Assembly (NCBI GenBank): GCA_002499015.1
Contig: DAJY01000098.1
Location: 1 to 64,000 of the forward strand
Direction: 5' to 3'
From: Euryarchaeota archaeon UBA242
GTDB lineage: Archaea; Thermoplasmatota; Poseidoniia; Poseidoniales; Poseidoniaceae
Length of the DNA: 64,000 nucleotides
In this document: positions 41,045 to 49,827 of the stretch, one piece after another
How the letters are laid out: every line of letters starts with the position of its first letter
Numbering within the stretch: the stretch's first letter is position 1
Program-made: the position numbers and the translations under genes
Notes under the pieces: model-generated
The model's database searches: none
What the model was told of the DNA's origin: nothing
What the model saw: the letters and a program-made list of their open reading frames with translations, nothing else

Positions 41045-42031
41045 ATGAGTTACAAATCTAAAATGAAAGATTTATTGAAACGCCTAGAAAAAGGCGGCAT
41101 CCCAATAACCAATGCCATTAAAGAAGCAATGATGACGATTGAAGTAGATTACTTCACCGATTTTGAAACTGCAGATTTCTATGCTGACCGGCCCATCACT
41201 TTTCTGAAAAATGAAAAAGGTGCAGTGAAAACAATTTCTGCACCTCATATGATTGTGACTCTATTATATCATTTAGAATTGCAAAAGGGTAATGAAGTCA
41301 TTTTAATTGGTTGTAAAAGTGGATATATCGCAGCATTAATTGCTCTAATAGTAGGAGAAGAAGGTAGTGTCAAAGTATTAGACCCTTCACAAAATGTCAC
41401 TCAGCACGCAGCAGCTCGGCTAACTTATTGGCCCAATGTTGAGGTAAGACATATTGAATCATTACAGGTCTCGCCTATTGCCTTCCCTGGTGAATTGAAT
41501 CGCGTATTGGTTACAGGACAAATAAAGCAGTTACCTGAATGGGTTAATACTAGGATCTCAGAGTCTGGATTCGTAATCGTACCACTAGGTGGAAGTGCTT
41601 GGCAAAAATTAATGAAATTAGAATGTCAAAATGGTCAATTACTTCCAACTGACCTTGGTCATGTTAGTTTTGGACCAGTGAACATCTCTGATGCTGAAGT
41701 TGGCCCAATCAATCCTAATGAGTTGGCTGATATCCTTGAATTAGCGATAGAGACTTTTCGAGAAATAGAAATGATTACAGAAGAAGAGCAACAATCCATT
41801 GCTGATTTGATAATTGATTTACGCAATTTACCAGATGATTTACCTCCCCCTGGGGAAGCAGGAATCGCAATTGAAGAACATCCGATGATTCGTTTACTGT
41901 ATCTGGCATCACCCTCGTTCATTCGCTTGTGGCCATTATTACAACTCATGGTTTACCCGAGTTTAGCGAGCCCTGGTGGATATGATGTGGACTCTGATGA
42001 TCACTTCAAATTCGATGATTTTGGAATCTGA
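41045..42031 (+). CDS. Protein-L-isoaspartate methyltransferase-like protein
   Basis: 328 residues from an ATG at 41045 placed 6 nt after GAGGTG; an ATG at 41042 is too close to that site. Residues 30-210 follow the PIMT pattern: ADRPITF, the substrate segment ISAPHMIVTLLYHLEL, motif I as LIGCKSGYIAALIALIVG in place of E-I-G-T-G-S-G-Y, and VLVTGQIKQLPEW with FVIVPLGG. Cys replaces the first motif-I threonine region, and the acidic residue of motif I is absent, so SAM binding may be altered. The C-terminal 110 residues have no counterpart in canonical PIMT. Role could be repair of isoaspartate or a non-enzymatic function. Confidence 0.62.
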   Translation: MSYKSKMKDLLKRLEKGGIPITNAIKEAMMTIEVDYFTDFETADFYADRPITFLKNEKGAVKTISAPHMIVTLLYHLELQKGNEVILIGCKSGYIAALIALIVGEEGSVKVLDPSQNVTQHAAARLTYWPNVEVRHIESLQVSPIAFPGELNRVLVTGQIKQLPEWVNTRISESGFVIVPLGGSAWQKLMKLECQNGQLLPTDLGHVSFGPVNISDAEVGPINPNELADILELAIETFREIEMITEEEQQSIADLIIDLRNLPDDLPPPGEAGIAIEEHPMIRLLYLASPSFIRLWPLLQLMVYPSLASPGGYDVDSDDHFKFDDFGI

Positions 42032-42034
42032 ATT

Positions 42035-43075
42035 ATGAGCCACAGTGGCTATAATGAGATGTTGGGTGGGATGTTCATGGCAGGCGGGCTAAATACTGAG
42101 ATGGCTAGGTTGTCTCATAGGGATATTCGCCAAAGAAGAAGAGCAATACGCGTATTATTCGATTTGGATATTCCACGTGCATTAGAAGCATTTGTACCAT
42201 TACTAGATGACAATGACCCATGGTTCCAATCTAAGTCATTAGAAGCACACCGTAAGTGGGCTGTTCAAAGTGGAATTGAAAGTTTAAAACCATTAGTTGA
42301 ACATCGTTGGATAGATGCAAACCGCTGTGCTGCAAACCTATTGGGTCAATTCGGAAAAGAATCCGAAAAATATGCTAACATATTGCTTGTATTTGATGAC
42401 CAAACTTGCCAGAGAAAGGCCGCCGCTTCACTATTACAAGATTCCGAAAATCTTGAATTGGCGCAAAGGCTGTCAGAAAACACTGATTATCAAATCCGTA
42501 AACTTGCCTATTGCAGTTCATCAGCAGATAAGGAATTGCGCTCCAGAGGAATTAATGACTCCAACAATTCAGTCAAAGAAGCGGTGCTGAGAGTCATTAT
42601 CGCAAATGACGAACCTATATCTAAACAAAAGATTGTCAGTTTAATTGAATGCGGAGTTGATAGTTCATTGCTTAGCAAACCTGCAATTAACCTAGGCGGG
42701 GATGTTTTTCTCAAATTAGTTGATTCATGCCCTTCGAATAAAAATCTACAATTTAGTAAAGTCCTATCTGAAATGTGTAATGATGTCGATGATGAACAAA
42801 TTAAAAAGTTAATAGAGGCGGGTCAACTTTCCATTATTGCTCGCTGGTTAAGAGGGAGAAATGATAGTAAAAGTGATGCACTGCTATGGCAATTGATGGA
42901 TGATGACAGACTTCCAACCATAGAAAAGGCAAGGCTCCTTGAACGCTTAATAGGCAGAGCTGGAGAACCAGAAATTAATGCACATGCTGTTGAATTTGCT
43001 AGTCGTTGCAAAGACACTTTACTGAAAGTTACAGCAGAGAACCTTTCAACCGCCGCTGATGAACTCAAAATATGA
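42035..43075 (+). CDS. HEAT-repeat-like helical protein
   Basis: 346 residues, almost entirely helical by composition, with repeated pairs of helices resembling HEAT repeats: RRAIRVLFDLDIPRALEAFV, PWFQSKSLEAHRKWAV, DANRCAANLLGQFGKESEKY, RKAAASLLQDSENLELAQRL and NNSVKEAVLRVIIA. Such scaffolds usually bind other proteins. No signal peptide or membrane segment. It starts 4 nt after the PIMT-like stop and overlaps the M61 peptidase start by 4 nt (ATGA), so it is in an operon with both. No specific function. Confidence 0.62.
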   Translation: MSHSGYNEMLGGMFMAGGLNTEMARLSHRDIRQRRRAIRVLFDLDIPRALEAFVPLLDDNDPWFQSKSLEAHRKWAVQSGIESLKPLVEHRWIDANRCAANLLGQFGKESEKYANILLVFDDQTCQRKAAASLLQDSENLELAQRLSENTDYQIRKLAYCSSSADKELRSRGINDSNNSVKEAVLRVIIANDEPISKQKIVSLIECGVDSSLLSKPAINLGGDVFLKLVDSCPSNKNLQFSKVLSEMCNDVDDEQIKKLIEAGQLSIIARWLRGRNDSKSDALLWQLMDDDRLPTIEKARLLERLIGRAGEPEINAHAVEFASRCKDTLLKVTAENLSTAADELKI

Positions 43076-44910
43076 GCCCAGTAAATTCAGGTATTACCTT
43101 CTCAATCGATGCTACCGAAGGTAATTCACGTCGCGTCCATGTTGGCATCGACATCAATGGCCCTTTCACACAACCAATTCTCAAACTTCATTTCCCAAGA
43201 TGGGTACCTGGGTCATATTTTCTAAGAGAACCAATCCAACATATGACTGAATTCGTAGCCGTGGATGATGCCGGGGTTGAATTGAATTCATTTCGCTATG
43301 AAGTTGATGCAATGAAAATAAAAGTACCTAAAAACATAAAATCAATTTCTATCTCTTACAAATTATTAGCAACTGAACTATCTTGCAGATCTAATCATCT
43401 TGATTCAACCCATGTTCACATAATGCCGCCTTTTACTTGGTTTCTACCAACTGATGGTATTGATTTAGAACGAATGAATCAGAAACACTCAATCTCATTG
43501 CACACACCCGCATCATGGTCTGCTGCCACTCAGTATGAATTAGATATTAGTAAGCCATGTAAGGGCTTGCTAACAGGGAACAATGGAATTACTCATTTGT
43601 TTTCTGCACCCAACCGTGACGAACTGCTAGATGGAATAATTGAAGCTAATGAAAATGAAAATATTTGTTGGAAGGTAGATGGTCGTAATCATATCCTCAA
43701 ATTATGGGATAGTGGAGGTCATCCAGTAGATCAAAGGATGCTTGAAAAATTCAAACTAGATATGAATAAAGTCATCAAAGAACATCATGCTTTGTTCGGT
43801 ATACCCCCATGGGACAATTACGTCACCGTCATTCAATTAACTGAGAACTCACGAGGTGGGTTAGAACATCTAAATTCACAAACATCAATGTTGCCCCGTC
43901 AATGCTTAATGCCAAATCATGCTGACGAATATATGGATTTAGTTAGTTTGTTTTCCCATGAATACCTACATCAATGGAATGTAAAACGATTGAGGCCAAG
44001 GAATTTCATCGATTATGATTTGCAAAGAGAGGCGCATACCGAATTACTTTGGTGGTTTGAAGGGTGTACTTCGTGGCTAGGGGATATGATTTGTGTACGC
44101 TCAGGTGCATGGTCTGAAAAAGACTGGCGCAAAGATTGGATGAGGAAGATGAAGCGTACTACAACAAGGAATGGCATGCAATTTGAATCTCTGAGTGAAT
44201 CAAGTCATGATGCTTGGACTCATTTATACCGGGGGCACTCATTCTCTAGAGAGACTCAAATCTCTTATTACAATGAAGGAGAACTTGCTATTTTTTGTCT
44301 AGATGCTGAATTACAGCGACGTTCAAATGGAAACACTGGAATCTGTGATCTGATGGTTGAATTATGTAAGCGCCATGCTATAGAATATGATTCTGCAGTC
44401 CAACTCGGTGTTAATTATGGTGATATAAGAAAGGCATTAACTTCAATCGATGGGGGCTCTAGATTAGGGACTATGCTCGATTCATTAATGAAAAACCGTC
44501 AACTGCCAGATGTTGAGAAAGCATGTAATTATTATTCTTTGAAATTGGTTAGCGATATCAAAAAAGAAAATCAACAAAATCACTTAGAAAATGCTTGGTT
44601 AGGTGTTTCCATCACAGATTCTGAAGGGAAAATAATTGTTACAACACATCAAACAGGCTCGCCAGTACGTGATTTATTGATGCCTGGTGATGAAATAATT
44701 GCAATAAATGGAAGAAGAACTGATTCAAATAAAAAACTAAACAGTTCCTTGATGGGTCAGAATGATAAGATGGCCAATATTATTTACAGCCATGAAGGTG
44801 TGATTAAATCGGCTGATGTCAAGATGATTAATAAGATTCAACACAAAGTAAAATTAGAAGGAAAAGGTAATCACAAATGGCGCGATTATATCTCTAGTCG
44901 TCAAGGTTGA
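43072..44910 (+). CDS. M61-family aminopeptidase with PDZ domain
   Basis: 612 residues. An N-terminal beta domain (about 1-170) with PRWVPGSYFLREP typical of glycyl aminopeptidase M61 is followed by the metallopeptidase domain with HEYLHQWNVKRLRP; the zinc-binding H296, E297 and H300 and the M61-type Trp are all present. The substrate segment SRGGLEHLNSQTS precedes it. A PDZ-like domain with AWLGVSITDSEG and LMPGDEIIAINGRR closes the protein. No signal peptide was seen, so it is probably cytoplasmic. It ends a coupled run and overlaps the convergent SerK/ParB-like gene by 10 bp. Confidence 0.87.
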   Translation: MSPVNSGITFSIDATEGNSRRVHVGIDINGPFTQPILKLHFPRWVPGSYFLREPIQHMTEFVAVDDAGVELNSFRYEVDAMKIKVPKNIKSISISYKLLATELSCRSNHLDSTHVHIMPPFTWFLPTDGIDLERMNQKHSISLHTPASWSAATQYELDISKPCKGLLTGNNGITHLFSAPNRDELLDGIIEANENENICWKVDGRNHILKLWDSGGHPVDQRMLEKFKLDMNKVIKEHHALFGIPPWDNYVTVIQLTENSRGGLEHLNSQTSMLPRQCLMPNHADEYMDLVSLFSHEYLHQWNVKRLRPRNFIDYDLQREAHTELLWWFEGCTSWLGDMICVRSGAWSEKDWRKDWMRKMKRTTTRNGMQFESLSESSHDAWTHLYRGHSFSRETQISYYNEGELAIFCLDAELQRRSNGNTGICDLMVELCKRHAIEYDSAVQLGVNYGDIRKALTSIDGGSRLGTMLDSLMKNRQLPDVEKACNYYSLKLVSDIKKENQQNHLENAWLGVSITDSEGKIIVTTHQTGSPVRDLLMPGDEIIAINGRRTDSNKKLNSSLMGQNDKMANIIYSHEGVIKSADVKMINKIQHKVKLEGKGNHKWRDYISSRQG

Positions 44911-45332
44911 GCATTACCCTCTAACTTCAAGATTTGTAGAGATATATGGATTGGGGGAAGATGGTCTGCGATTGTGTGGCGGCTAGTTTTTGGCGGAAAC
45001 AATTCATCTGACAAACTCATCTCTAACACTTCTTGCTTGGTAAGAGAATCTCTCTCACAGCCAGGCCAAACATCCACAGTGATGCTTTCATCACCTAAAT
45101 AATCGACACAAATAACTGGTACTCTTTTCAATTCAAGTATCTCTGCAATTGCATGGCGATGGTGTCCGTCAAGAATTGCACCTGTTAGTTGATCAACGAT
45201 TAGTGGTTTAGTATATCCTTCCCATCTTTTGATCATATCAAGGAGTTTATCTCTATTTCTCGGCTTTATATTTTCATGTGCTTTAAGCCACTCTAGAGGT
45301 ACCAGCCGCACATCACTTTCGTCCCACATCAT
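44901..45332 (-). CDS. ParB/SerK-like protein
   Basis: 143 residues from an ATG at 45332 (another at 45329; a TTG at 45350 is also in frame). The ParB/sulfiredoxin-type core is LVPLEWLKAHENIKPRN, with a His-Glu pair, followed by PLIVDQLTGAILDGHHRHAI, with DGHHR at residues 55-59. The C-terminal segment LFPPKTSRHTI resembles archaeal SerK, an ADP-dependent free-serine kinase of the ParB fold described in Thermococcus; this makes serine phosphorylation a candidate role. A DNA-partition or transcription role is the alternative. It overlaps the end of the M61 gene by 10 bp and diverges from the CCA-type polymerase gene. Confidence 0.6.
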   Translation of the reverse strand: MMWDESDVRLVPLEWLKAHENIKPRNRDKLLDMIKRWEGYTKPLIVDQLTGAILDGHHRHAIAEILELKRVPVICVDYLGDESITVDVWPGCERDSLTKQEVLEMSLSDELFPPKTSRHTIADHLPPIHISLQILKLEGNAQP

Positions 45333-45402
45333 GGCTTTGCCAATCTTCAACCTGCGATAATGCTTTGGCGCACTTGGACTTGAACAACATTGGAGGGAGG
45401 AG

Positions 45403-46773
45403 ATGGATAGTCAACGAAATTGGCCAAAAGCGGGCACACATTCAGATGTGCCCGCACAACAATGTCCCCCTAATATGTCCAAATGGCTGCAAACGTTGGA
45501 TTCTGAATTGTTGTTAATTATCAATACTATTGCTGAAGCTGGTGGCGGAGTCTGGATAGTCGGTGGTGCGCCAAGAGATGTCATGCTTGGAACTGATGTC
45601 ACCGACATTGACTTGGCAGTGGACCTGACTCCACAAAAAATGCTTACATTATTCCCTGACGCAATCCAAACAGGCGTTGAATTCGGGACATTGACATTGC
45701 GAGGCGGTGATTCGATGTACGAATGTACAACTCTTCGCACTGAATCGCAATATCTTGATGGTAGGCGGCCAGAGGTAGTAAATTGGGGAACAAGTTTAGA
45801 ACAAGATTTACAGCGACGAGATTTCACAATCAATGCGATGGCGATAGATGTCTCTAGAATGAGATTACATGACCCTCACAATGGGCTTCTTGACCTTGAA
45901 CGCGGGGTACTGCGTGCTGTCGGTCATGCATCTCTAAGATTGGCCGAAGATGGGTTGAGAATAATGCGGGCATATCGTTTCATGGACCGTAATGAGGCCG
46001 GAATTTGGTATCCAGACAGTAACCTTGCCCAAGCATTATCGCAAAAAAGAAGAATGCTATTAAATGTTGCACCAGAACGGATTTGGAGTGAATTTAGGAA
46101 GATTCTTTCAGGGAAAAATGTATCTATTGTGCTTGCTTTAATGCTCAAGGATGAAGTTCTAAAGATCGTGTTGAATACTAAATGGAACCTAGCAAGTCCA
46201 ATTTTTGAAGCCATTTCTGAATTTACACTAAATGAGACTGATTATTTAGCGGTATTTTCAATTCTACTCAGTGAAACTGATAGAGATCAAATACCAGACT
46301 TGCTGAATAATTTGAAAGTATCTAAGTTTGAACGAGATTCTGTAATTGGAATTGTTTCTCGCATGGGCTATGTTCCAAACAATGTTATTGGTGAAATAAG
46401 AGTGCATCGCTATGTACTGGGTGAAGAAGCAGCGACTCACTTACAACTAGAATACCTAATAAAAAAATTCTCAATTCGCCTACCACAAGGATCTATGGAT
46501 GGATGCAGTCTACAAGAAATTGAACAATTAATTAATAAATCTTCTGAATTACCGCTACTAAAATTTTCTGGCAAATCAATATTAGATGGAAATCAGTTGA
46601 TGAATTTGACCGCTATTGCCCGTGGACCTAAATTGGGTAATTTGAAATCATGGCTGCATCGTATTCAAATTGAGAGAGACATTCAATCGGAACAAGAAAT
46701 GATTCAAATATTATCTACGATTGTGTGGCAAAATAGTGACGGAAATGAGTGGCCCAAGGTACAATTCCCATAA
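45403..46773 (+). CDS. Class II (bacterial-type) CCA/poly(A) polymerase family
   Basis: 456 residues. The nucleotidyltransferase core is of the bacterial class II type: VWIVGGAPRDVMLG (the G-G-x-x-R-D motif), DIDLAVD with the metal-binding aspartates, EQDLQRRDFTINAMAID, and the DPHNGLLDLERGVLRAVG and EDGLRIMRAYRF motifs. The C-terminal 200 residues are helical. Archaea normally use class I CCA enzymes, so this looks acquired from bacteria; it may be tRNA nucleotidyltransferase, poly(A) polymerase or a related activity. ATG at 45403 has GGAGG 6 nt upstream; ATG 45475 lies just before the conserved part, so the first 24 residues may be optional. Confidence 0.82.
   Translation: MDSQRNWPKAGTHSDVPAQQCPPNMSKWLQTLDSELLLIINTIAEAGGGVWIVGGAPRDVMLGTDVTDIDLAVDLTPQKMLTLFPDAIQTGVEFGTLTLRGGDSMYECTTLRTESQYLDGRRPEVVNWGTSLEQDLQRRDFTINAMAIDVSRMRLHDPHNGLLDLERGVLRAVGHASLRLAEDGLRIMRAYRFMDRNEAGIWYPDSNLAQALSQKRRMLLNVAPERIWSEFRKILSGKNVSIVLALMLKDEVLKIVLNTKWNLASPIFEAISEFTLNETDYLAVFSILLSETDRDQIPDLLNNLKVSKFERDSVIGIVSRMGYVPNNVIGEIRVHRYVLGEEAATHLQLEYLIKKFSIRLPQGSMDGCSLQEIEQLINKSSELPLLKFSGKSILDGNQLMNLTAIARGPKLGNLKSWLHRIQIERDIQSEQEMIQILSTIVWQNSDGNEWPKVQFP
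45430..45455. repeat. 9-bp GC-rich inverted repeat in the 5' end of the CCA-type gene
   Basis: GCGGGCACA (45430-45438) and TGTGCCCGC (45447-45455) are perfect reverse complements around an 8-nt spacer. It falls 27 nt after the ATG at 45403 and 20 nt before the alternative ATG at 45475, so it is either early coding sequence or a leader hairpin. Confidence 0.6.
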
Positions 46774-46893
46774 AAGTAAGAACCTACGAAGTGTATTTTG
46801 ATAATTATTATTAATTTGTTTTATCTAATTCTCAATACCAACAAGATAATGAACAAAGTCCTTTCAAACTAAAAATATCAACGGGTTTTTTCA

Positions 46894-48093
46894 ATGAGTG
46901 ATATGAGTTATAGCGAATTACAAGCCATAAAGGCTGAAATTGAAAACTCTTTTGCTAAAAGCAAAGGACAATTATCTGCCTTATCCGACAGCCAACTTGG
47001 AGTTATTGCTGCCCAATATGGCATCAAAATAAATCCTTCAAATAGGATGCAAACGCTATCCCTTTTAGAGTCTAATCAATCTATTTTGGCTTGGTGCCAG
47101 TCTTTTTCCAAAGGCGATGTGGCTACTGCAGTCGCTGCGGCGGGTACTGTTGGAGTTGCAACTCAGATTAATAATTCAAAAGAAGAATTACAACAAAAAG
47201 CAACCCAAAATGCAAGGAATAAAATTGCAAATGCTTCATCATCGGTTGTGGACAAAATTGAACGAAAGGCCTCTAATAACCCCATGGTAGAAATGATGAG
47301 GAAAAATTTCGGACAATCGCTAATTCAAGCTGGCTATTCAGTTCCACAACTAACACAAATGCTTGATTCTGATGCTGATGGAATCATTACACAATCAGAA
47401 ATAATGCTCTTAATTGTCAAAATGACTGGAACCCCGCCTCCTCCGTGGGTCGTCACCACAATCTTTGAGATATTAGATGCAAATCAAGATGGTGTAGTCA
47501 CCGTTGAAGAATGGTGGGCGTTCTTAGAAGAAATGGGCTTCGAAAATAATGTCGTTACACCAGAACCCTCCCCCCCGGAGGCCCCTGTAGTTACAGTAGT
47601 AGAAGAAATACCTGATATTGATGAGACCTTTGAAGAAATTGACAATACGGAGGAAGAAACACCTCTACAGCAAGTCGTTGAAAGTCCAATTCCTATTGCA
47701 GAAACTATGAATGTTGAAGATTCTTCAAGCGTGATTTTAGATGAAAATGTAAATACTAATAATGAGAAACTTATCAAAGAATTGTATTCTTCGCGATTGT
47801 CATCTGAAGAAAGAGTAATTATTGCAAAAGCCAAGAGTAGTATTTGTACCATTAAGGTCGAAAGAATTGAAAGAACTATGATGGTAACCGACCACTATCG
47901 CGGAGGACATTCGATTCTGGGAATACTTGATGGCGGACCATACAAGGTGCTGATAATGCTTCCTAAGAGTGAAAATGATGTAGTTACGAAGTTTTTGAAA
48001 GGAGATACCGTTGTGGCAGAGGCGAAAGTAATTTCTTGGTCAAGCGGTTTGAAAATAGCAAAGTTTGCTGGAACAGATGCCAAAAAAGCCTAA
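46894..48093 (+). CDS. EF-hand-like calcium-binding protein
   Basis: 399 residues. Two 12-residue EF-hand loops are visible: D158 to E169 (DSDADGIITQSE) and D195 to E206 (DANQDGVVTVEE), separated by a hydrophobic helix, as in paired EF-hands. The N-terminal 150 residues are helical with a glycine/alanine stretch (VATAVAAAGTVGVATQ) that may be a membrane or packing segment; an acidic, Pro-rich linker (about 215-290) precedes a C-terminal domain of about 100 residues (ERVIIAKAKSSICTIKVERI onward). No recognised enzyme. Canonical paired EF-hands are uncommon in archaea. A calcium-dependent structural or signalling role is inference. Confidence 0.65.
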   Translation: MSDMSYSELQAIKAEIENSFAKSKGQLSALSDSQLGVIAAQYGIKINPSNRMQTLSLLESNQSILAWCQSFSKGDVATAVAAAGTVGVATQINNSKEELQQKATQNARNKIANASSSVVDKIERKASNNPMVEMMRKNFGQSLIQAGYSVPQLTQMLDSDADGIITQSEIMLLIVKMTGTPPPPWVVTTIFEILDANQDGVVTVEEWWAFLEEMGFENNVVTPEPSPPEAPVVTVVEEIPDIDETFEEIDNTEEETPLQQVVESPIPIAETMNVEDSSSVILDENVNTNNEKLIKELYSSRLSSEERVIIAKAKSSICTIKVERIERTMMVTDHYRGGHSILGILDGGPYKVLIMLPKSENDVVTKFLKGDTVVAEAKVISWSSGLKIAKFAGTDAKKA

Positions 48094-48094
48094 T

Positions 48095-49264
48095 TCAAAG
48101 TAATGCACGAGCGATCACAATACGTTGTACTTCTTGTGTCCCTTCATATATTTGAGTTATTTTAGCATCTCTAAAGAATCTTTCAACTGGGAATTCTTTG
48201 GTGTATCCATATCCACCTAAGACTTGAATCGCTCGTTCACTAACCCACATTGCTGTATCGCCTGCGAAGAGTTTTGCCATGCTCGCTTCCTTAGAATGTC
48301 TTGGCCCACCATTTTCGTAATGCTGTTGTTTAGCCCAACTTGCTTTGTAAACCAATAATCGCGAAGCATCTATCCTGGTAGCCATATCCGCCAAATATGC
48401 CATTATCATTTGATGGTGAGCGATTGGTTTGCCAAATGCTTCTCTTTCATGTGCATACTTTAATGCGGATTCGAATGCGCCTTGAGATATACCTAATGCT
48501 TGTGCTGCAATACCAATTCGGCTATTATCTAATGCGTTCATGGCAATAGGAAAACCATTTCCTACCTGATTTATCACATTTTCAATCGGAACTTTGCAAT
48601 CCTGTAAAATGAGAGTGCAAGTATCCGAACTCCTAATCCCCAACTTGTCCTCCTTCTTTCCGACGGAAAAACCTTCAAAACTTGACTCTACGATGAATGC
48701 AGTAGTTCCACCGTGCCTCTTTACGCCGTAATCAGAATGGTCAACATCTTTTGCAAACAATACAATAATTTTTGCTTGAACTCCATTTGTCACCCACATT
48801 TTCTCTCCGTTTAAAATGTAATGAGTACCGTCATCACTCAACTTTGCTTTGCATGTCATTGCTGCAGCATCGGTGCCAGCACCAGCTTCGCTCAATGAAT
48901 ATGCTCCAACTTCACCTTCGGCTAATCGTGGCAGATACTTCTTCTTCTGATGTTCGTTGCCATGTAATGCAATGGTTTTACAGCATAACCCTACATGAAC
49001 ACAGTACATTACTGCAAAAGAAGGGTCGACTCTAGCCAATTCTTCAATTATTATTGATTCTGATACATCGTCAACCGGTGAACCTCCATATTCCTCTGGA
49101 ACAGTTACACCTTGGAGGCCGTATTCTAGGAATTGTTTCCACTCTTCGCTCGGGGCGATTTGGTTTTGGTCTCGGTGACTAACCGTGGGCGCCAATACAG
49201 TCTCTGCAAAGTCGCGAACTAAGTCCCTAATCATCTCCTGTTCATCGGTTTGCGCGAAATCCAT
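48095..49264 (-). CDS. Acyl-CoA dehydrogenase
   Basis: Flavoenzyme catalysing the first oxidation step of fatty acyl-CoA or branched-chain acyl-CoA breakdown. 389 residues from the ATG at 49264; a TTG at 49285 adds seven residues. Signatures are SLSEAGAGTDAAAM, KMWVTNGVQAKIIV, IAMNALDNSRIGIAAQALG, GKPIAHHQMI, IQVLGGYGYTKEFPVERFFRDAK, and the catalytic Glu in YEGTQEVQR near the C-terminus. The full set and normal length indicate an active enzyme. The chain-length or branched substrate cannot be read. No other beta-oxidation gene is in the window. It points to a heterotrophic, lipid- or amino-acid-degrading lifestyle. Confidence 0.93.
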   Translation of the reverse strand: MDFAQTDEQEMIRDLVRDFAETVLAPTVSHRDQNQIAPSEEWKQFLEYGLQGVTVPEEYGGSPVDDVSESIIIEELARVDPSFAVMYCVHVGLCCKTIALHGNEHQKKKYLPRLAEGEVGAYSLSEAGAGTDAAAMTCKAKLSDDGTHYILNGEKMWVTNGVQAKIIVLFAKDVDHSDYGVKRHGGTTAFIVESSFEGFSVGKKEDKLGIRSSDTCTLILQDCKVPIENVINQVGNGFPIAMNALDNSRIGIAAQALGISQGAFESALKYAHEREAFGKPIAHHQMIMAYLADMATRIDASRLLVYKASWAKQQHYENGGPRHSKEASMAKLFAGDTAMWVSERAIQVLGGYGYTKEFPVERFFRDAKITQIYEGTQEVQRIVIARALL

Positions 49265-49385
49265 AACCCTACCCGTCAATGCCAAAGGGCCGGCTTTCTT
49301 AATCCGTTTGCACGATTAATTAAAATGCGATTCATCCATGTGTTGATATATGAGAATTAGTGGGCGGTTTCAAGGAGAATGCAGA

Positions 49386-49790
49386 ATGGATGACGATATT
49401 GTTGAATTTAGCATCGCACATAATAGAAAATACTCTACTAACCACCTTTGGTATCAAGAAAAGGACGAAAGACTGATGATTGGTGTCAGCGAATATTTGG
49501 CTATTGAACACGGTGACGTTTTACGAGTCGTATTACCACAAACCGGATTGGAAGTAGAAGAATTTGGGGCTGATATGTTCTCAATTTGGACCACGGATGA
49601 AAAACTTTCATTCCCATCACCGTTCTCTGGACAAATCGCCGAAGTAAATGGTGAAGTAGAAATCAATCCAGATATTGTGAACGAATCTCCATATGACCAA
49701 GGATGGATTATCCTACTCGAACCTCACGAGATTGATTTAGAAACACTCTTGGAACCAGACGAATACATTGAATATATTTCTGAACTTTGA
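49386..49790 (+). CDS. gcvH: Glycine cleavage system H-like lipoyl protein
   Basis: 134 residues from the ATG at 49386, which has AAGGAG 8 nt upstream; the earlier in-frame start is not supported. The lipoyl-domain pattern is LMIGVSEYLAIEHGDVLRVV, then TTDEKLSFPSPFSGQIAEVN, in which the Lys corresponds to the lipoylated lysine of the H protein (normally in E-S-V-K-A), and NPDIVNESPYDQGWI. It carries the aminomethyl group between the P, T and L proteins of glycine cleavage. No gcvP, gcvT or lplA is nearby, so it may be encoded apart from its partners, or serve another lipoyl function. Confidence 0.78.
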   Translation: MDDDIVEFSIAHNRKYSTNHLWYQEKDERLMIGVSEYLAIEHGDVLRVVLPQTGLEVEEFGADMFSIWTTDEKLSFPSPFSGQIAEVNGEVEINPDIVNESPYDQGWIILLEPHEIDLETLLEPDEYIEYISEL

Positions 49791-49827
49791 GACAAAGGTG
49801 ATACCCTACCATCAGTGGGCATTCAAT

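Noticed and set aside
45361..45402. Minus-strand tRNA-like end (GGACTTGAAC)
   Set aside because: No cloverleaf or paired acceptor stem can be built around it.
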